Below are positions 1 to 9,593 of a stretch of 64,000 bases of DNA, piece after piece. The stretch covers positions 1 through 64,000 of the forward strand of contig NZ_JAFKOH010000003.1 in the NCBI RefSeq assembly GCF_017303375.1, written 5' to 3'. Position 1 is the first letter of the stretch; every line of letters starts with the position of its first letter. The notes below the pieces were generated by a model. That model worked only from the letters and a program-made list of their open reading frames with translations. It made no database searches and was not told the DNA's origin. The stretch comes from Bacillus sp. NTK074B (GTDB taxonomy: Bacteria > Bacillota > Bacilli > Bacillales > Bacillaceae_B). The translations under genes were made by a program, and so were the position numbers.

Positions 1-79
1 AAGTCCAGTAGCTTATCGAGTAAGTACTGAATTAGCTGCTTAGAAATAAAGTGTCCAATATTATGGGGCCAGTGCAAGC

Positions 80-135
80 CCGAGGAGGCTCGACTTCCTC
101 CCCGCGGAAAGCAAATGCCTGCAGCGGAAAGGAAC
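80..135 (-). repeat. Remnant of the ~130-bp structured intergenic repeat
   Basis: Read on the minus strand this stretch has the repeat's left-end signature, CCGCTGCAGG followed by CTTTCCGCGGGG, seen in full copies near 6.0, 47.6, 49.2 and 60.3 kb. The right arm is missing or rearranged: after the CGCGGGG block the sequence jumps to a CGAG-rich segment that no longer pairs with the left arm. I read it as a decayed copy in the opposite orientation to the other four. Confidence 0.6.
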
Positions 136-176
136 GGTCTATTTTTTTAACGACCACTCATCAAATAGACCTTTTT
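136..176 (+). terminator. Stem-loop terminator near left edge
   Basis: GGTCTATTT at 136-144 pairs with AAATAGACC at 163-171 and is followed by five T. It could end a plus-strand transcript entering from the left; no gene is visible before it in this window. Confidence 0.5.
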
Positions 177-183
177 CTTAAAC

Positions 184-217
184 AAAAAAAGCACTCCCCC
201 GAAGGAAAGTGCTTTTC
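184..217 (-). terminator. Terminator of sdhCAB
   Basis: On the minus strand AGCACTTTCC, a TTCG loop and GGGGAGTGCT form a 10-bp stem followed by seven T, just after the sdhB stop codon. A classic intrinsic terminator. Confidence 0.85.
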
Positions 218-228
218 ATTAGAAAATA

Positions 229-999
229 TTAATCAACCATATGGTCGCTTCCGAAGAAGTTTTTGAACATTTGGAAAGTAGTTTCACGGTTCAGTGCCGC
301 AATCGAAGTCGTCAAAGGGATTCCTTTAGGACATGATTGAACACAGTTCTGAGAGTTCCCACAGTTGGCAAGTCCACCGTCACCCATAATCGATTCAAGG
401 CGCTCATCCTGATTCATGGCACCAGTTGGATGCGCATTGAACAGGCGTACTTGTGATAATGGAGCCGGACCGATAAAGTCTGATTTACTGTTTACGTTTG
501 GACATGCTTCCAGACATACACCGCAAGTCATACATTTTGATAATTCATATGCCCATTGACGCTTCTTCTCCGGCATACGGGGTCCAGGACCAAGATCGTA
601 TGTCCCATCAATCGGAATCCATGCTTTTACTTTCTTCAGACTGTCGAACATGCGGCTGCGGTCTACCTGCAGGTCGCGAACGACAGGGAAAGTGCGCATC
701 GGCTCAAGACGGATCGGCTGCTCTAATTGATCGACCAATGCCGTACAAGATTGTCTTGGCTTTCCGTTGATCACCATAGAACATGCTCCACATACCTCTT
801 CCAGACAGTTCATATCCCAGTTGATCGGAGTGGTATGTTCCCCTTTTGCATTGACCGGATTACGACGGATTTCCATCAATGCGGAAATCACGTTCATATT
901 CGGACGATAATCAAGTTCGAACTCTTCTTGGAAAGGGGCAGTTTCCGGGCTTTCTTGACGAGTAATGATAAAACGGACTTTTTTATTTTCACTCATCAT
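229..999 (-). CDS. sdhB: Succinate dehydrogenase iron-sulfur subunit SdhB
   Basis: Electron-transfer subunit of succinate:menaquinone oxidoreductase (complex II), carrying electrons from the SdhA flavin to the membrane haem subunit. The 256 residues include a ferredoxin-type [2Fe-2S] site (C65, C70, C73, C85), a CMTCGVCLEACP motif (C156, C159, C162, C166) for the [4Fe-4S] cluster, and C213, C219 and C223 for the remaining [3Fe-4S] and [4Fe-4S] ligands. The ATG overlaps the sdhA stop as ATGA, with AAAGGGGG six bases upstream, so the two are translationally coupled. Last gene of sdhCAB; a terminator follows at once. Confidence 0.97.
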   Translation of the reverse strand: MMSENKKVRFIITRQESPETAPFQEEFELDYRPNMNVISALMEIRRNPVNAKGEHTTPINWDMNCLEEVCGACSMVINGKPRQSCTALVDQLEQPIRLEPMRTFPVVRDLQVDRSRMFDSLKKVKAWIPIDGTYDLGPGPRMPEKKRQWAYELSKCMTCGVCLEACPNVNSKSDFIGPAPLSQVRLFNAHPTGAMNQDERLESIMGDGGLANCGNSQNCVQSCPKGIPLTTSIAALNRETTFQMFKNFFGSDHMVD

Positions 1000-2759
1000 T
1001 TCGTTCCCCCTTTACTCTTAGAATAGTCACGCTTACGTGGTGCAATGAGTGAAGTATCAACTTCCTCGTAATGGAATTCCGGAGTGTTCGTCGCAGCATT
1101 GTATTTCGCCATCGTCGTTTTCAGGAATTCTTCGTCATTACGTTCAGGGAAGTCAGGTTTGTAATGGGCTCCACGGCTCTCATTACGATTTAATGCACCA
1201 ATTGTAATAACACGCGCAAGCTGAAGCATGTTCCACAATTGACGAGTGAATGTCGCCCCTTGGTTGCTCCATTTAGCGGTATCATTGATATTGATATTTT
1301 GGTAACGTTCCATCAGTTCCTGGATCTTTTCATCCGTTTGTTTCAGTTTATCGTTATGACGAACGACCGTAACATTATCCGTCATCCATTCTCCAAGCTC
1401 TTTATGAATGACATACGCATTCTCCGTGCCATTCAAAGACATGATGTTGTTCCACTTTTCTTCTTCCTGTTTCACATAGCGGTCAAACACCGAAGAATCA
1501 ACGGATTCAACTGTTTTCTCAAGACCTTCAATATATTTAATGGCATTAGGACCGGCAACCATACCACCATAAATCGCGGATAGTAATGAGTTTGCTCCCA
1601 AACGGTTTCCACCGTGCTGAGAATAATCACACTCACCGGCTGCGAATAATCCAGGAATATTGGTCATCTGGTCATAATCGACCCATAGTCCACCCATAGA
1701 ATAATGAACCGCAGGGAAGATCTTCATTGGTACTTTACGAGGATCGTCACCCATAAACTTCTCGTAGATTTCAATGATTCCGCCAAGCTTGATGTCAAGC
1801 TCTTTTGAATCTTTATGGGATAGATCCAGGTAAACCATGTTTTCACCATTGATACCAAGCTTCTGGTTTACGCAAACATCGAAGATTTCACGTGTGGCGA
1901 TATCACGCGGTACAAGGTTTCCGTATGCAGGATACTTCTCTTCAAGGAAGTACCAAGGCTTACCATCTTTATACGTCCAGACACGACCACCTTCACCACG
2001 TGCCGATTCACTCATGAGGCGAAGCTTATCGTCTCCTGGAATGGCTGTCGGGTGGATTTGGATAAACTCACCATTTGCATAGTAAGCACCTTGTTGATAC
2101 ACGATCGAAGCGGCTGAACCTGTATTGATGACAGAGTTTGTAGACTTTCCGAAAATAATTCCCGGTCCACCTGATGCCATAATAACGGCATCGGCTGCGA
2201 AGGATTTGATTTCCATTGTTTGAAGGTTTTGAGCGACGATCCCTCTTGCGACTCCTTCATCATCAATGACGACTCCAAGGAATTCCCAACCTTCGAACTT
2301 GCTGACTAAACCTGCTACTTCGTGACGACGTACCTGCTCGTCAAGAGCGTATAATAATTGCTGACCGGTCGTGGCCCCGGCGAAAGCGGTTCTATGATGC
2401 TGTGTTCCCCCGAAACGACGGAAATCCAGTAATCCTTCCGGTGTACGATTAAACATAACTCCCATACGGTCAAGTAAATGAATAATCCCTGGTGCTGCTT
2501 CCGTCATTGCTTTAACAGGCGGTTGATTCGCTAAGAAATCCCCACCGTATACCGTATCATCAAAATGTTCCCAAGGAGAGTCTCCTTCTCCCTTTGTATT
2601 AACGGCTCCGTTAATACCACCTTGTGCACATACAGAGTGAGAACGCTTAACGGGTACGAGTGAAAATAAATCGACTTGCGTTCCTTTTTCTGCTGCTTTA
2701 ATTGTGGCCATCAGGCCGGCTAATCCGCCACCGACAACGATGATTTTGCCTTTACTCAT
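996..2759 (-). CDS. sdhA: Succinate dehydrogenase flavoprotein subunit SdhA
   Basis: Catalytic subunit that oxidises succinate to fumarate with covalently bound FAD. At 587 residues it has the usual length for Bacillus-type SdhA. The N-terminus has the dinucleotide-binding GGGLAG at residues 10-15 and the SHSVCAQGG motif, where H41 is the expected FAD attachment residue. The later segments HPTAIPG, RGEGGR and QHGGNRLGANS are family signatures around the substrate site. It lies between sdhC (73-bp gap) and sdhB (4-bp overlap), matching the B. subtilis operon. Confidence 0.97.
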   Translation of the reverse strand: MSKGKIIVVGGGLAGLMATIKAAEKGTQVDLFSLVPVKRSHSVCAQGGINGAVNTKGEGDSPWEHFDDTVYGGDFLANQPPVKAMTEAAPGIIHLLDRMGVMFNRTPEGLLDFRRFGGTQHHRTAFAGATTGQQLLYALDEQVRRHEVAGLVSKFEGWEFLGVVIDDEGVARGIVAQNLQTMEIKSFAADAVIMASGGPGIIFGKSTNSVINTGSAASIVYQQGAYYANGEFIQIHPTAIPGDDKLRLMSESARGEGGRVWTYKDGKPWYFLEEKYPAYGNLVPRDIATREIFDVCVNQKLGINGENMVYLDLSHKDSKELDIKLGGIIEIYEKFMGDDPRKVPMKIFPAVHYSMGGLWVDYDQMTNIPGLFAAGECDYSQHGGNRLGANSLLSAIYGGMVAGPNAIKYIEGLEKTVESVDSSVFDRYVKQEEEKWNNIMSLNGTENAYVIHKELGEWMTDNVTVVRHNDKLKQTDEKIQELMERYQNININDTAKWSNQGATFTRQLWNMLQLARVITIGALNRNESRGAHYKPDFPERNDEEFLKTTMAKYNAATNTPEFHYEEVDTSLIAPRKRDYSKSKGGTK

Positions 2760-2832
2760 CGTGACTCACTCCTTTTCCTACCATACTTCGAGAGCACTTA
2801 GTTAATCTATCAGACTCGTATATATTTTCTGC

Positions 2833-3441
2833 TTATACGAAGGCAAAGATTGCACGCATACCGACAATCGATAACGCTACAAAAATTCCAATCGTAACAT
2901 ATGTAGCAATTAATTGAGAACGTGGTGTAACCGTAAGTCCCCAGCTAACGCAGAATGACCATAATCCATTTGCAAAGTGGAAAATCGTTGAAAGTACACC
3001 CAGCACATAAAATCCCAGCATCAGTGGATTTGATAAAATGTTTTCCATCATTTGAAAGTTCACTTCAGCTCCAAATGCTGCCGCGACTCTTGTTTCCCAA
3101 ATATGCCATGTGACGAAAATGAATGTGATCACTCCGGAAACACGTTGAAGTAAAAACATCCAGTTACGGAAATATCCAAACTTACTTGCATTATTCTTTG
3201 AAGTGAATGCAATGTAAATTCCGTAAATCGCATGGAAATACAATGGAAGGAAGATGATAAAGATTTCAAGGAAATAACGGAAAGGTAGACTTTCCATAAA
3301 GTGTGCCGCCTGATTGAATGACTCTTCCCCACCAGTGGCAAAATGGTTCACGACTAAATGTTGTGTTAAAAATAATCCAACTGGAATAACACCTAGCAAT
3401 GAATGAAGCCTGCGATAATTAAATTCTCGATTTCCAGCCAT
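2833..3441 (-). CDS. sdhC: Succinate dehydrogenase cytochrome b558 subunit SdhC
   Basis: Single membrane-anchor subunit of the Bacillus-type complex II; the family carries two b haems and reduces menaquinone. The 202-residue protein has five predicted membrane helices and retains histidines suited to haem ligation (for example H15, HSLLG; H24 and H29 in the TQHLVVNH segment; H71 in FHAIYG; H113 in TWHIWE). First gene of sdhCAB, with a strong RBS (AAGGGGGG) and a near-consensus sigma-A promoter about 110 bp upstream. Confidence 0.95.
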   Translation of the reverse strand: MAGNREFNYRRLHSLLGVIPVGLFLTQHLVVNHFATGGEESFNQAAHFMESLPFRYFLEIFIIFLPLYFHAIYGIYIAFTSKNNASKFGYFRNWMFLLQRVSGVITFIFVTWHIWETRVAAAFGAEVNFQMMENILSNPLMLGFYVLGVLSTIFHFANGLWSFCVSWGLTVTPRSQLIATYVTIGIFVALSIVGMRAIFAFV

Positions 3442-3547
3442 GATTTACCCCCCTTAATGATAAAATATGAATTCGTTTTCTAATGAATCTTATAACGTAT
3501 TAGACGACGATACATATTTTATATCGTAACAATAATGTGACATGTTC

Positions 3548-3576
3548 ATTTTACTCCCAAGGAGTGGAAGCGTCAA
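3548..3576 (-). promoter_or_regulatory. Sigma-A promoter of sdhCAB
   Basis: On the minus strand TTGACG (3571-3576), a 17-bp spacer and TAAAAT (3548-3553) form a good vegetative promoter. It predicts a leader of about 100 nt before sdhC. The rest of the 350-bp divergent spacer to yslB (3442-3792) is AT-rich; apart from a TATAAT at 3762-3767 that may serve yslB I see nothing in it. Confidence 0.65.
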
Positions 3577-3792
3577 GAAAACGTATACATAAATTCGACA
3601 ATACCGCAAAAATATTTTTAATATATCGATAACAAAAAAGTCGAGGTTTTGCACATGAATATGTTCGAAAATTCTAATAAATATACAGTAAAAATTATAT
3701 CACCAAAATATCCCAAGGTCATTTTTTCAGAGTATGGGATGATAAATCGCCTCTTCATGTATATAATAGTTTTATAGAAAGAGGGGATTTAT

Positions 3793-4230
3793 TTGGAACA
3801 AAAAAAGGAAGAACTGCATGAACCATCCGTTCCAATTTTCGGATATGAAATGCTGCGCGACATATTAATTCCAGAGATTTTAGGGAAGCATACACCTGAC
3901 ATTCTTTACTGGGGCGGAAAACACCTCTCCCGGAAATTCCCCCTGCAGTCCACAGAGGAAATAACCTCTTTTTTCAATGAGGCCGGCTGGGGTTCCCTTA
4001 CACTTCTGGAACAGAAAAAGAATGAAATGACATTTGAACTGAACGGTCCAGTGATCGAACGACGTCTATCTTTGAAAACGGATGTAAATTTCAAACTGGA
4101 AACCGGCTTTATTGCGGAACAAATTCAAATGCAAAGAAAATGCGTGGCAGAAGCTGCTGACGAACTACATAAACGGAGTCAATCGGTTAAAGTGGTCGTA
4201 CGATGGGACGACAAAGACCTGCTTGAGTAG
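3793..4230 (+). CDS. yslB: YslB-family protein (DUF2507)
   Basis: A 145-residue cytosolic protein recognised as YslB by its N-terminal GYEMLRDILIPEILG and the following ILYWGGKHLSRKFP. The biochemical function is unknown to me; the family belongs to a ligand-binding superfamily related to V4R domains. The start is TTG with GAGGGG eight bases upstream, and no better ATG lies in frame before the conserved region. It is divergent from sdhC and convergent with lysC, as between these genes in B. subtilis, which supports the name. Confidence 0.85.
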   Translation: MEQKKEELHEPSVPIFGYEMLRDILIPEILGKHTPDILYWGGKHLSRKFPLQSTEEITSFFNEAGWGSLTLLEQKKNEMTFELNGPVIERRLSLKTDVNFKLETGFIAEQIQMQRKCVAEAADELHKRSQSVKVVVRWDDKDLLE

Positions 4231-4244
4231 TCTGATTCCTAATG

Positions 4245-4278
4245 AAGGGCTGCCCTGAATGTCAGGGCAACCCTTTTC
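4245..4278 (+). terminator. Terminator between yslB and lysC
   Basis: AAGGG and TGCCCTG pair with CAGGGCA and CCCTT, followed by TTTT. It lies between two convergent stop codons; the T-run favours use by yslB, but the stem could also serve lysC. Confidence 0.7.
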
Positions 4279-4288
4279 TATGATGATT

Positions 4289-5527
4289 TTACAACGTGAT
4301 TTCTTCCATTTTCACCGCATCTAGGTTAAAGGCAGTATGTAAGACACGGGCTGCCTTTTGCATATTCTCCCCATCCACCACTGTAGACACTTTGATTTCA
4401 GAAGTACTGACCATCTTCACGACAATGTCATGCTGCGCCAAAACTTCAAACATTTCCGCTGCAACTCCGGGGTTCGAAATCATGCCGGAACCTACGATCG
4501 ATACTTTCGCAAGCCCGCTTTCATGCTCGACATGGGTGAAATTCAGCTGTTCCTTATTTCGCTCAAGAACGGCAAGGGTTTCTTCAAGATCCTGTTCCTT
4601 GATGGAGAAGGATAGATTGGTTGTATTCTGTTCTGTCTGGGTCTGAATGATGATGTCTACGTTCAGATGGTTTTTAGCTAACGTGGTGAATACGGATGAT
4701 AGTCCTGTTAAAGCGTTGTGCAGTCCGAATACAGTGACCCTTGTAATTTCATTTTCAAACGCTACACCTCTTACAATCAGGTTCTGTTCCATGCTTGCTT
4801 CCTCCTCAATATACGTTCCTTCCACTCTTTCAATGCTTGATCTGACTTCTAACGGAATTTGATAATTCTTGGCAAACTCCACTGCCCTTGGATGCAGGAC
4901 TCCCGCCCCGAGATTCGCAAGCTCGAGCATTTCATCATAGGAAATCGACGGTAACTTTCTTGCTCCTTTTATATAACGTGGATCTGTCGTGTATACCCCG
5001 TCTACATCTGTATAAATATCACATCGTTCAGCTTTGAGGGCAGCCGCAATGGCAACCGCCGTGGTATCTGACCCTCCCCTGCCAAGAGTTGTGATTTCAC
5101 CCGTTTCAGTCATCCCCTGAAATCCTGCTACGATGACCACTCTTCCTTCCTGAAGGTGAGAAGACATTTTGTCGGTATGAATATTGGTAATCCTTGCATT
5201 GCTGTGAACAGACTCCGTTTCAATCCCGGCCTGCCATCCGGTAAAGGAAATTGCGTCATGTCCGGATTGGATGAGGGCCATGGTCAGAAGTGAAATGGTC
5301 ACCTGTTCCCCGGTTGAGAGCAGCATATCCATTTCCCTTTTGCTCGGCTGCGAGGTGATCTCCCTTGCAAGCCCTACAAGTGTATCTGTCGTTTTCCCCA
5401 TGGCAGAAACGACGACCATCACGTCATTTCCCCTTTCCTTCTCTTCAATGATCCTTGACGCAACATTTTGAATTCTCTCCACAGATCCCACTGAAGTTCC
5501 ACCGAATTTCTGAACAATAATACTCAC
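4289..5527 (-). CDS. lysC: Aspartokinase (lysine-sensitive type)
   Basis: Phosphorylates L-aspartate with ATP, the first step of the aspartate pathway to diaminopimelate, lysine, threonine and methionine. The 412-residue protein begins with the aspartokinase signature KFGGTSVG (residues 7-14), and the kinase domain includes GRGGSDTTA near residue 150. Two C-terminal ACT domains follow, with VSIVGSGM as a marker. The length fits the alpha-type subunit of aspartokinase II. A lysine riboswitch precedes the gene, so expression should fall when lysine is plentiful; this supports the lysine-responsive isozyme rather than a threonine- or diaminopimelate-responsive one. Confidence 0.93.
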   Translation of the reverse strand: MSIIVQKFGGTSVGSVERIQNVASRIIEEKERGNDVMVVVSAMGKTTDTLVGLAREITSQPSKREMDMLLSTGEQVTISLLTMALIQSGHDAISFTGWQAGIETESVHSNARITNIHTDKMSSHLQEGRVVIVAGFQGMTETGEITTLGRGGSDTTAVAIAAALKAERCDIYTDVDGVYTTDPRYIKGARKLPSISYDEMLELANLGAGVLHPRAVEFAKNYQIPLEVRSSIERVEGTYIEEEASMEQNLIVRGVAFENEITRVTVFGLHNALTGLSSVFTTLAKNHLNVDIIIQTQTEQNTTNLSFSIKEQDLEETLAVLERNKEQLNFTHVEHESGLAKVSIVGSGMISNPGVAAEMFEVLAQHDIVVKMVSTSEIKVSTVVDGENMQKAARVLHTAFNLDAVKMEEITL

Positions 5528-5631
5528 GACTTCTCCCTCTTTCTGAGTGCATATTCGCTACTCTTTTTGATGATGAAGAGTACAATCACAATCATCCTAG
5601 ACGTCCTTAGAACAGGAACTCCTGCGCTGAT

Positions 5632-5670
5632 AATAAAAAAAGCAATGAGAATAATATCTCATTGCTTTAT
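5632..5670 (-). terminator. Expression-platform terminator of the lysine riboswitch
   Basis: On the minus strand AAAGCAATGAGAT pairs with ATTCTCATTGCTTT and is followed by a T-rich run, about 105 bp before the lysC start. It is placed as the attenuator stem of the upstream lysine aptamer. Confidence 0.85.
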
Positions 5671-5689
5671 GAACATACAGCAGAACATA

Positions 5690-5890
5690 CAAATAGGTTC
5701 ATCGGCATTGTGAGATAGCTCTCCAAGATTGAATCATCTTGACAATCCTACATTTCTTAAACGTAGAACCAGCGGATATGATATGAGAGCATAACCACTT
5801 CGGCGACTCTCCCCTTTCCAGGCATCTCAATGGAGCTCATACTCCTCTTTGCCTGTACTCTTGAAGTTCGCACCTCTATCACCACTTTTT
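5690..5890 (-). ncRNA. Lysine riboswitch (L-box) upstream of lysC
   Basis: The minus-strand transcript contains the conserved L-box blocks: GATAGAGGTGCGAACTTCA, then AAGAGTA, then GGGAGAGTCGCCGAAGTGG (5802-5813 region), then the GCTGGTTCT and GGAGAGCTATCTCAC segments. This is the known lysine-binding five-helix junction that in Bacillus represses lysC at the transcriptional level. A strong terminator follows, consistent with termination when lysine is bound. Confidence 0.93.
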
Positions 5891-5918
5891 AAAGTGATAA
5901 TGATATAAATTTTCGTTA

Positions 5919-5947
5919 ATTATAGCATAGGGGAAATGTTGATTCAA
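5919..5947 (-). promoter_or_regulatory. Sigma-A promoter of the lysC leader
   Basis: On the minus strand TTGAAT (5942-5947), a 17-bp spacer and TATAAT (5919-5924) lie immediately upstream of the L-box. This would give a start point around 5912 and a leader of nearly 400 nt. Confidence 0.75.
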
Positions 5948-6009
5948 TGTTTAATTGAGTCAATTTTTCATTTTATTGTGTTTTTGTTAAGATGCTTTGG
6001 ATGAGCATG

Positions 6010-6146
6010 CTGTGGTTGATTTCCGCTGCAGGTGCTCGCTTTCCGCGGGGCTGGCGGTGAGCCTCCTCGGCTTCGCCTGTGGGGTCTCACCTGTCCAGCG
6101 TTTCCCCCAGGAGTCGAGCACCTTCCGCTCCAATCAACTCTGCTTT
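6010..6146. repeat. Structured intergenic repeat, copy at 6.0 kb
   Basis: A full copy. The outer arms GTTGATT and AATCAAC enclose GGTGCTCG (left) and CGAGCACC (right), which pair perfectly. Inside is the family core CTTTCCGCGGGGCTGG, GGTGAGCCTCC, then GGGTCTCACCTGTCCAG. It sits between the lysC promoter and the uvrC stop codon. The rest of the 5528-6233 spacer outside the riboswitch and this repeat shows nothing I recognise. Confidence 0.85.
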
Positions 6147-6233
6147 TTCAATAGTTTCTTCTAAACCAACCAATAACCCGTACTCTCATGTTATATAAAC
6201 CTAATGATCAATATTTCCTATATCTAACACTTC

Positions 6234-8003
6234 CTACTTCAACTTCTCCACCAATATCTTTGCAACAGCTTCAGGCATTCCAATCTCTATAAACTCCTCA
6301 ATGGTCGCTTCTTTCATTTTCTTCATGGATCCGAAGTGTTTAAGAAGCTGTTTTTTCCTTTTCGGTCCTATGCCGTCGATTTCGTCTAGGATGGATTGGA
6401 AGGCGCTTTTCCCTCTTAGTTGACGGTGGAAGGTGATGGCAAATCTATGAACTTCGTCCTGGATCCGTTGGAGGAGGTAGAATTCCTGGCTCCGCTTTTC
6501 GAGTGGAACGATTTGCAGCGGGTTCCCGTATAGGAGTTCCGAGGTTTGGTGCTTGTCGTCTTTGGCAAGACCGCCGATGGGGATGTCGAGTCCCAATTCA
6601 TTTTCGATGACGTCCCTCGCGGCTTCGATTTGTCCTTTTCCTCCATCGATGATGATGAGGTCCGGTAAAGGAAGTCCGTCTTTCAACACCCTCGTATATC
6701 TTCTGCGCACTACCTCCCGCATGGAATCATAATCATCGGGACCTTTCACGGTTTTGATCTTATATTTACGATATTCTTTCTTTGCCGGTTTCCCGTCTAA
6801 AAAGACGATCATGGCCGAAACTGGATCCGATCCCTGAATATTGGAGTTATCAAAGGCTTCGATCCGGAATGGGGTATATATCCCCATGTGTTCCCCAAGC
6901 CGTTCAATGGCTTTAATCGTCCGGTCTTCATCTCTTTCAATAAGGGCAAACTTCTCTCCGAGTGCCTGCTCCGCATTTTTTTCGGCCAGTTTCACGAGCT
7001 CTTTCTTCTTCCCGCGTTTCGGCTGAGTCATCTTCACTTCAAGAAGCTTTTCAGCGAGCTCCATATCAATTTCCTCTGGTAAGAAAATTTCCTTCGGCTT
7101 AAAATGGTTGGATTTTGAATAAAACTGGCCAAGGAATGTCAGGAACTCGTCCTCAGGTTCATTATAAAGGGGGAAAAGCGAGACATCCCTCTCGATGAGC
7201 TTCCCTTGCCTGACGAAGAACACCTGCACACACATCCAGCCTTTATCAACGGAATATCCGAACACATCACGATCTGTAAAATCTGTCATCGTCATTTTTT
7301 GTTTTTCCATTGTGGCTTCAATGTGAAGGATCTGATCCCGGAATTCCTTTGCCCTTTCAAATTCCAGATTTTCTGATGCTTCATTCATTTTAACCGTCAG
7401 CTGATTCTTAATGTCTTTGTATCCCCCGTTCAAGAATCGGGCGATCTCATCTGTCATGTCACGGTACGTGTCTTTGCTTACCTCTTTAATACAAGGAGCA
7501 AGGCACTGTCCCATATGGTAGTAAAGACAGGCACGGTCAGGGAGGGTCGAGCATTTCCGCAATGGATATAATCGGTCGAGAAGCTTTTTCGTTTCATTTG
7601 CAGCGCCAACATTTGGATATGGACCGAAGTATTTCCCTTTCCCCCGCTGTACCTTTCTCGTGGTGATAAGTCGCGGATGACGTTCATTCGTTAATTTAAT
7701 GAACGGATAACTCTTATCGTCCTTTAGCATGACATTATATTTAGGGTCATATTTTTTGATTAAATTCATTTCAAGCACAAGGGCTTCCAGATCCGATGAT
7801 GTCATGATGTATTCGAAGTCCTCGATTTCACCTACGAGGCGCTGGGTCTTTGCATCATGAGAACCGGTGAAATAAGAGCGGACCCGGTTTTTCAACACTT
7901 TCGCTTTTCCAACATAAATGATCGTCCCTTGTCTGTCCTTCATTAAATAACATCCCGGCTGATCTGGAAGCAGCGCTAGTTTATTCGTGATATTCTGATT
8001 CAT
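6234..8003 (-). CDS. uvrC: Excinuclease ABC subunit C
   Basis: Dual-incision nuclease of nucleotide excision repair, acting on the UvrB-DNA complex. It has an N-terminal GIY-YIG domain ([19 protein letters not shown]), a UVR motif near residues 200-235, the RNase H-like C-terminal endonuclease domain ([21 protein letters not shown]) and a helix-hairpin-helix end ([17 protein letters not shown]). I chose the second of two adjacent ATG codons: AAGGAGG lies seven bases before it, giving 589 residues, the usual length. The start overlaps the stop of the upstream glycosyltransferase-like gene. B. subtilis uvrC lies next to trxA; here about 9 kb separates them. Confidence 0.96.
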   Translation of the reverse strand: MNQNITNKLALLPDQPGCYLMKDRQGTIIYVGKAKVLKNRVRSYFTGSHDAKTQRLVGEIEDFEYIMTSSDLEALVLEMNLIKKYDPKYNVMLKDDKSYPFIKLTNERHPRLITTRKVQRGKGKYFGPYPNVGAANETKKLLDRLYPLRKCSTLPDRACLYYHMGQCLAPCIKEVSKDTYRDMTDEIARFLNGGYKDIKNQLTVKMNEASENLEFERAKEFRDQILHIEATMEKQKMTMTDFTDRDVFGYSVDKGWMCVQVFFVRQGKLIERDVSLFPLYNEPEDEFLTFLGQFYSKSNHFKPKEIFLPEEIDMELAEKLLEVKMTQPKRGKKKELVKLAEKNAEQALGEKFALIERDEDRTIKAIERLGEHMGIYTPFRIEAFDNSNIQGSDPVSAMIVFLDGKPAKKEYRKYKIKTVKGPDDYDSMREVVRRRYTRVLKDGLPLPDLIIIDGGKGQIEAARDVIENELGLDIPIGGLAKDDKHQTSELLYGNPLQIVPLEKRSQEFYLLQRIQDEVHRFAITFHRQLRGKSAFQSILDEIDGIGPKRKKQLLKHFGSMKKMKEATIEEFIEIGMPEAVAKILVEKLK

Positions 8004-9487
8004 CATTCTTCCTCCTTCCTTGATTTCTCCCATTTATACAGTGTAAGGTCATGATAAATTGGGTCGATGAGCTCACTTGAATGAAAATGTTTTTCTATTT
8101 TTATAAAATCATTCACCGAAATCCCCTGGTTTTTGAAACCTTGCACCACTTTATCGGTCAGATAGATATCCCGATCAGGATAATATCCTGCATCATTGGC
8201 AAACACCTCATAGGTTTGCACTTTTTTATGAATAAAAGGGACGTCAAGATATTCAAGCACCCTTGACTCTTCCCATGTGTAAACAACAAGGGGTTGATCT
8301 ATTTCTTCCAAATAATCGGCCATTTGATACACAGACGGAATTTCCGACGTATAGGTATATAATAGCTTACTTGTATGGGAAACTTGAAGCAGGAGAAACA
8401 AGATCAGGAATAGAGAGCCTGCCATTGTCCTTTTTCTCGAAAACAGCAGCACCGTAATGAAGAACCACGATATGCCAATCAAAGGCAGTGCATGGCGCGG
8501 TTTCATCACATTCTGGGCAAATAAAGCCCATAGAAAGTAACTGACTGCCAGAAGGACCAGCAGGATGATCATCTGACGGTTCCCGAGCTTAGCTCTCCAT
8601 AGTAGAATGAAACTTCCACCCAAAAGGAATAGGAGGATAACCGATTCCCCTGCTCCCCCGACCCATACCGTATTCACGAAGAGCAGCTTTCCCGTTCTGT
8701 CCAACAAGCTGAGATCCGAGGCACCGATTGCTCCGCCCCATTCCTGAAAATGGCCGTTCGTGAAAGACAGGGCCAATCGCAGAAAACTGTCAAGACCACC
8801 TTCTGACATGCTGATGCCAGCAACCCACACGAGCTGAAAGAGAATCGTGATAAGACTATAAACGAATAGATCCATGATCTTAAACAGTCCTGATTTCCAT
8901 CTAGTATACAGTACCAGCAGGATTCCGAATCCGAGGGCCAAATATGATAATCGTATACCGAGAAGCAGGCTGAACAGGAACAGTGGCAGGATAAGAAATC
9001 CGTTATGCGATCTTTCATTCGCCCACACCAAACTCCATATATACCACCACATCATGCCCATAGCAGCTCCCTCGGACATGGGCTGGTTCACCATCAGGAC
9101 CGTAAAGCTGCTTGTGTAAATAAACGCCGCCGCCACTACTGAATAGGAAGGACGGACCAACCTTTTGACTAATAAAATAAGAGGGATGACGGCACTTCCG
9201 TACATAAAAATATTAAATAGGCTCAGGGCTTGCACTGGATCTCCTACCAGCATATGAAAAGCCTTTCCCCCAAGGATAAAATAAGGGTATCCGGGAAAAT
9301 GCGGCTGCATCTGGTACATATCAAAATGAATCACACCGAGGGCAAAATCCACCATATCCCACGTAGACGCGTATGCTGGTACCCAAATTACCTGAAGAAT
9401 AAAAACCGACATGATGGCCAATGACCCGATCCCATTTGACCAACTTCCATATTTCCTGATCTTCTCTCTCACCAACTTCACCCTCAT
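8003..9487 (-). CDS. Polytopic membrane protein, putative GT-C glycosyltransferase
   Basis: About 494 residues, mostly hydrophobic, with roughly ten to twelve predicted membrane helices and a short soluble C-terminal tail. The first extracytoplasmic loop reads [12 protein letters not shown], then [14 protein letters not shown]. An acidic first loop with an aromatic/proline motif is typical of GT-C enzymes that use polyprenyl-phosphate sugars (ArnT/PMT-like), so transfer of a sugar outside the membrane is my best guess. The start is uncertain: I took the first ATG; a TTG lies 24 bases upstream and neither has a clear RBS. It overlaps uvrC and follows the FTR1 gene, with a hairpin filling the gap. 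Confidence 0.6.
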   Translation of the reverse strand: MRVKLVREKIRKYGSWSNGIGSLAIMSVFILQVIWVPAYASTWDMVDFALGVIHFDMYQMQPHFPGYPYFILGGKAFHMLVGDPVQALSLFNIFMYGSAVIPLILLVKRLVRPSYSVVAAAFIYTSSFTVLMVNQPMSEGAAMGMMWWYIWSLVWANERSHNGFLILPLFLFSLLLGIRLSYLALGFGILLVLYTRWKSGLFKIMDLFVYSLITILFQLVWVAGISMSEGGLDSFLRLALSFTNGHFQEWGGAIGASDLSLLDRTGKLLFVNTVWVGGAGESVILLFLLGGSFILLWRAKLGNRQMIILLVLLAVSYFLWALFAQNVMKPRHALPLIGISWFFITVLLFSRKRTMAGSLFLILFLLLQVSHTSKLLYTYTSEIPSVYQMADYLEEIDQPLVVYTWEESRVLEYLDVPFIHKKVQTYEVFANDAGYYPDRDIYLTDKVVQGFKNQGISVNDFIKIEKHFHSSELIDPIYHDLTLYKWEKSRKEEE

Positions 9488-9497
9488 ACGTGTTAAT

Positions 9498-9584
9498 ACA
9501 AAAAGAACCAAACATACATTCCTTTATAGAGTGTACACCTTTCGAAAAAGGTGTTCAATCTTTAAGGCAATGATGTTTGGTCCT
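9498..9584 (-). terminator. Branched terminator after the iron-permease gene
   Basis: On the minus strand GGACCAAACAT (about 9573-9583) pairs with ATGTTTGGTTC (9504-9515), followed by TTTTTG. An inner hairpin of ACACCTTT and AAAGGTGT sits in the loop. It fills the spacer between the FTR1 gene and the next reading frame. Confidence 0.6.
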
Positions 9585-9593
9585 TACATCCTT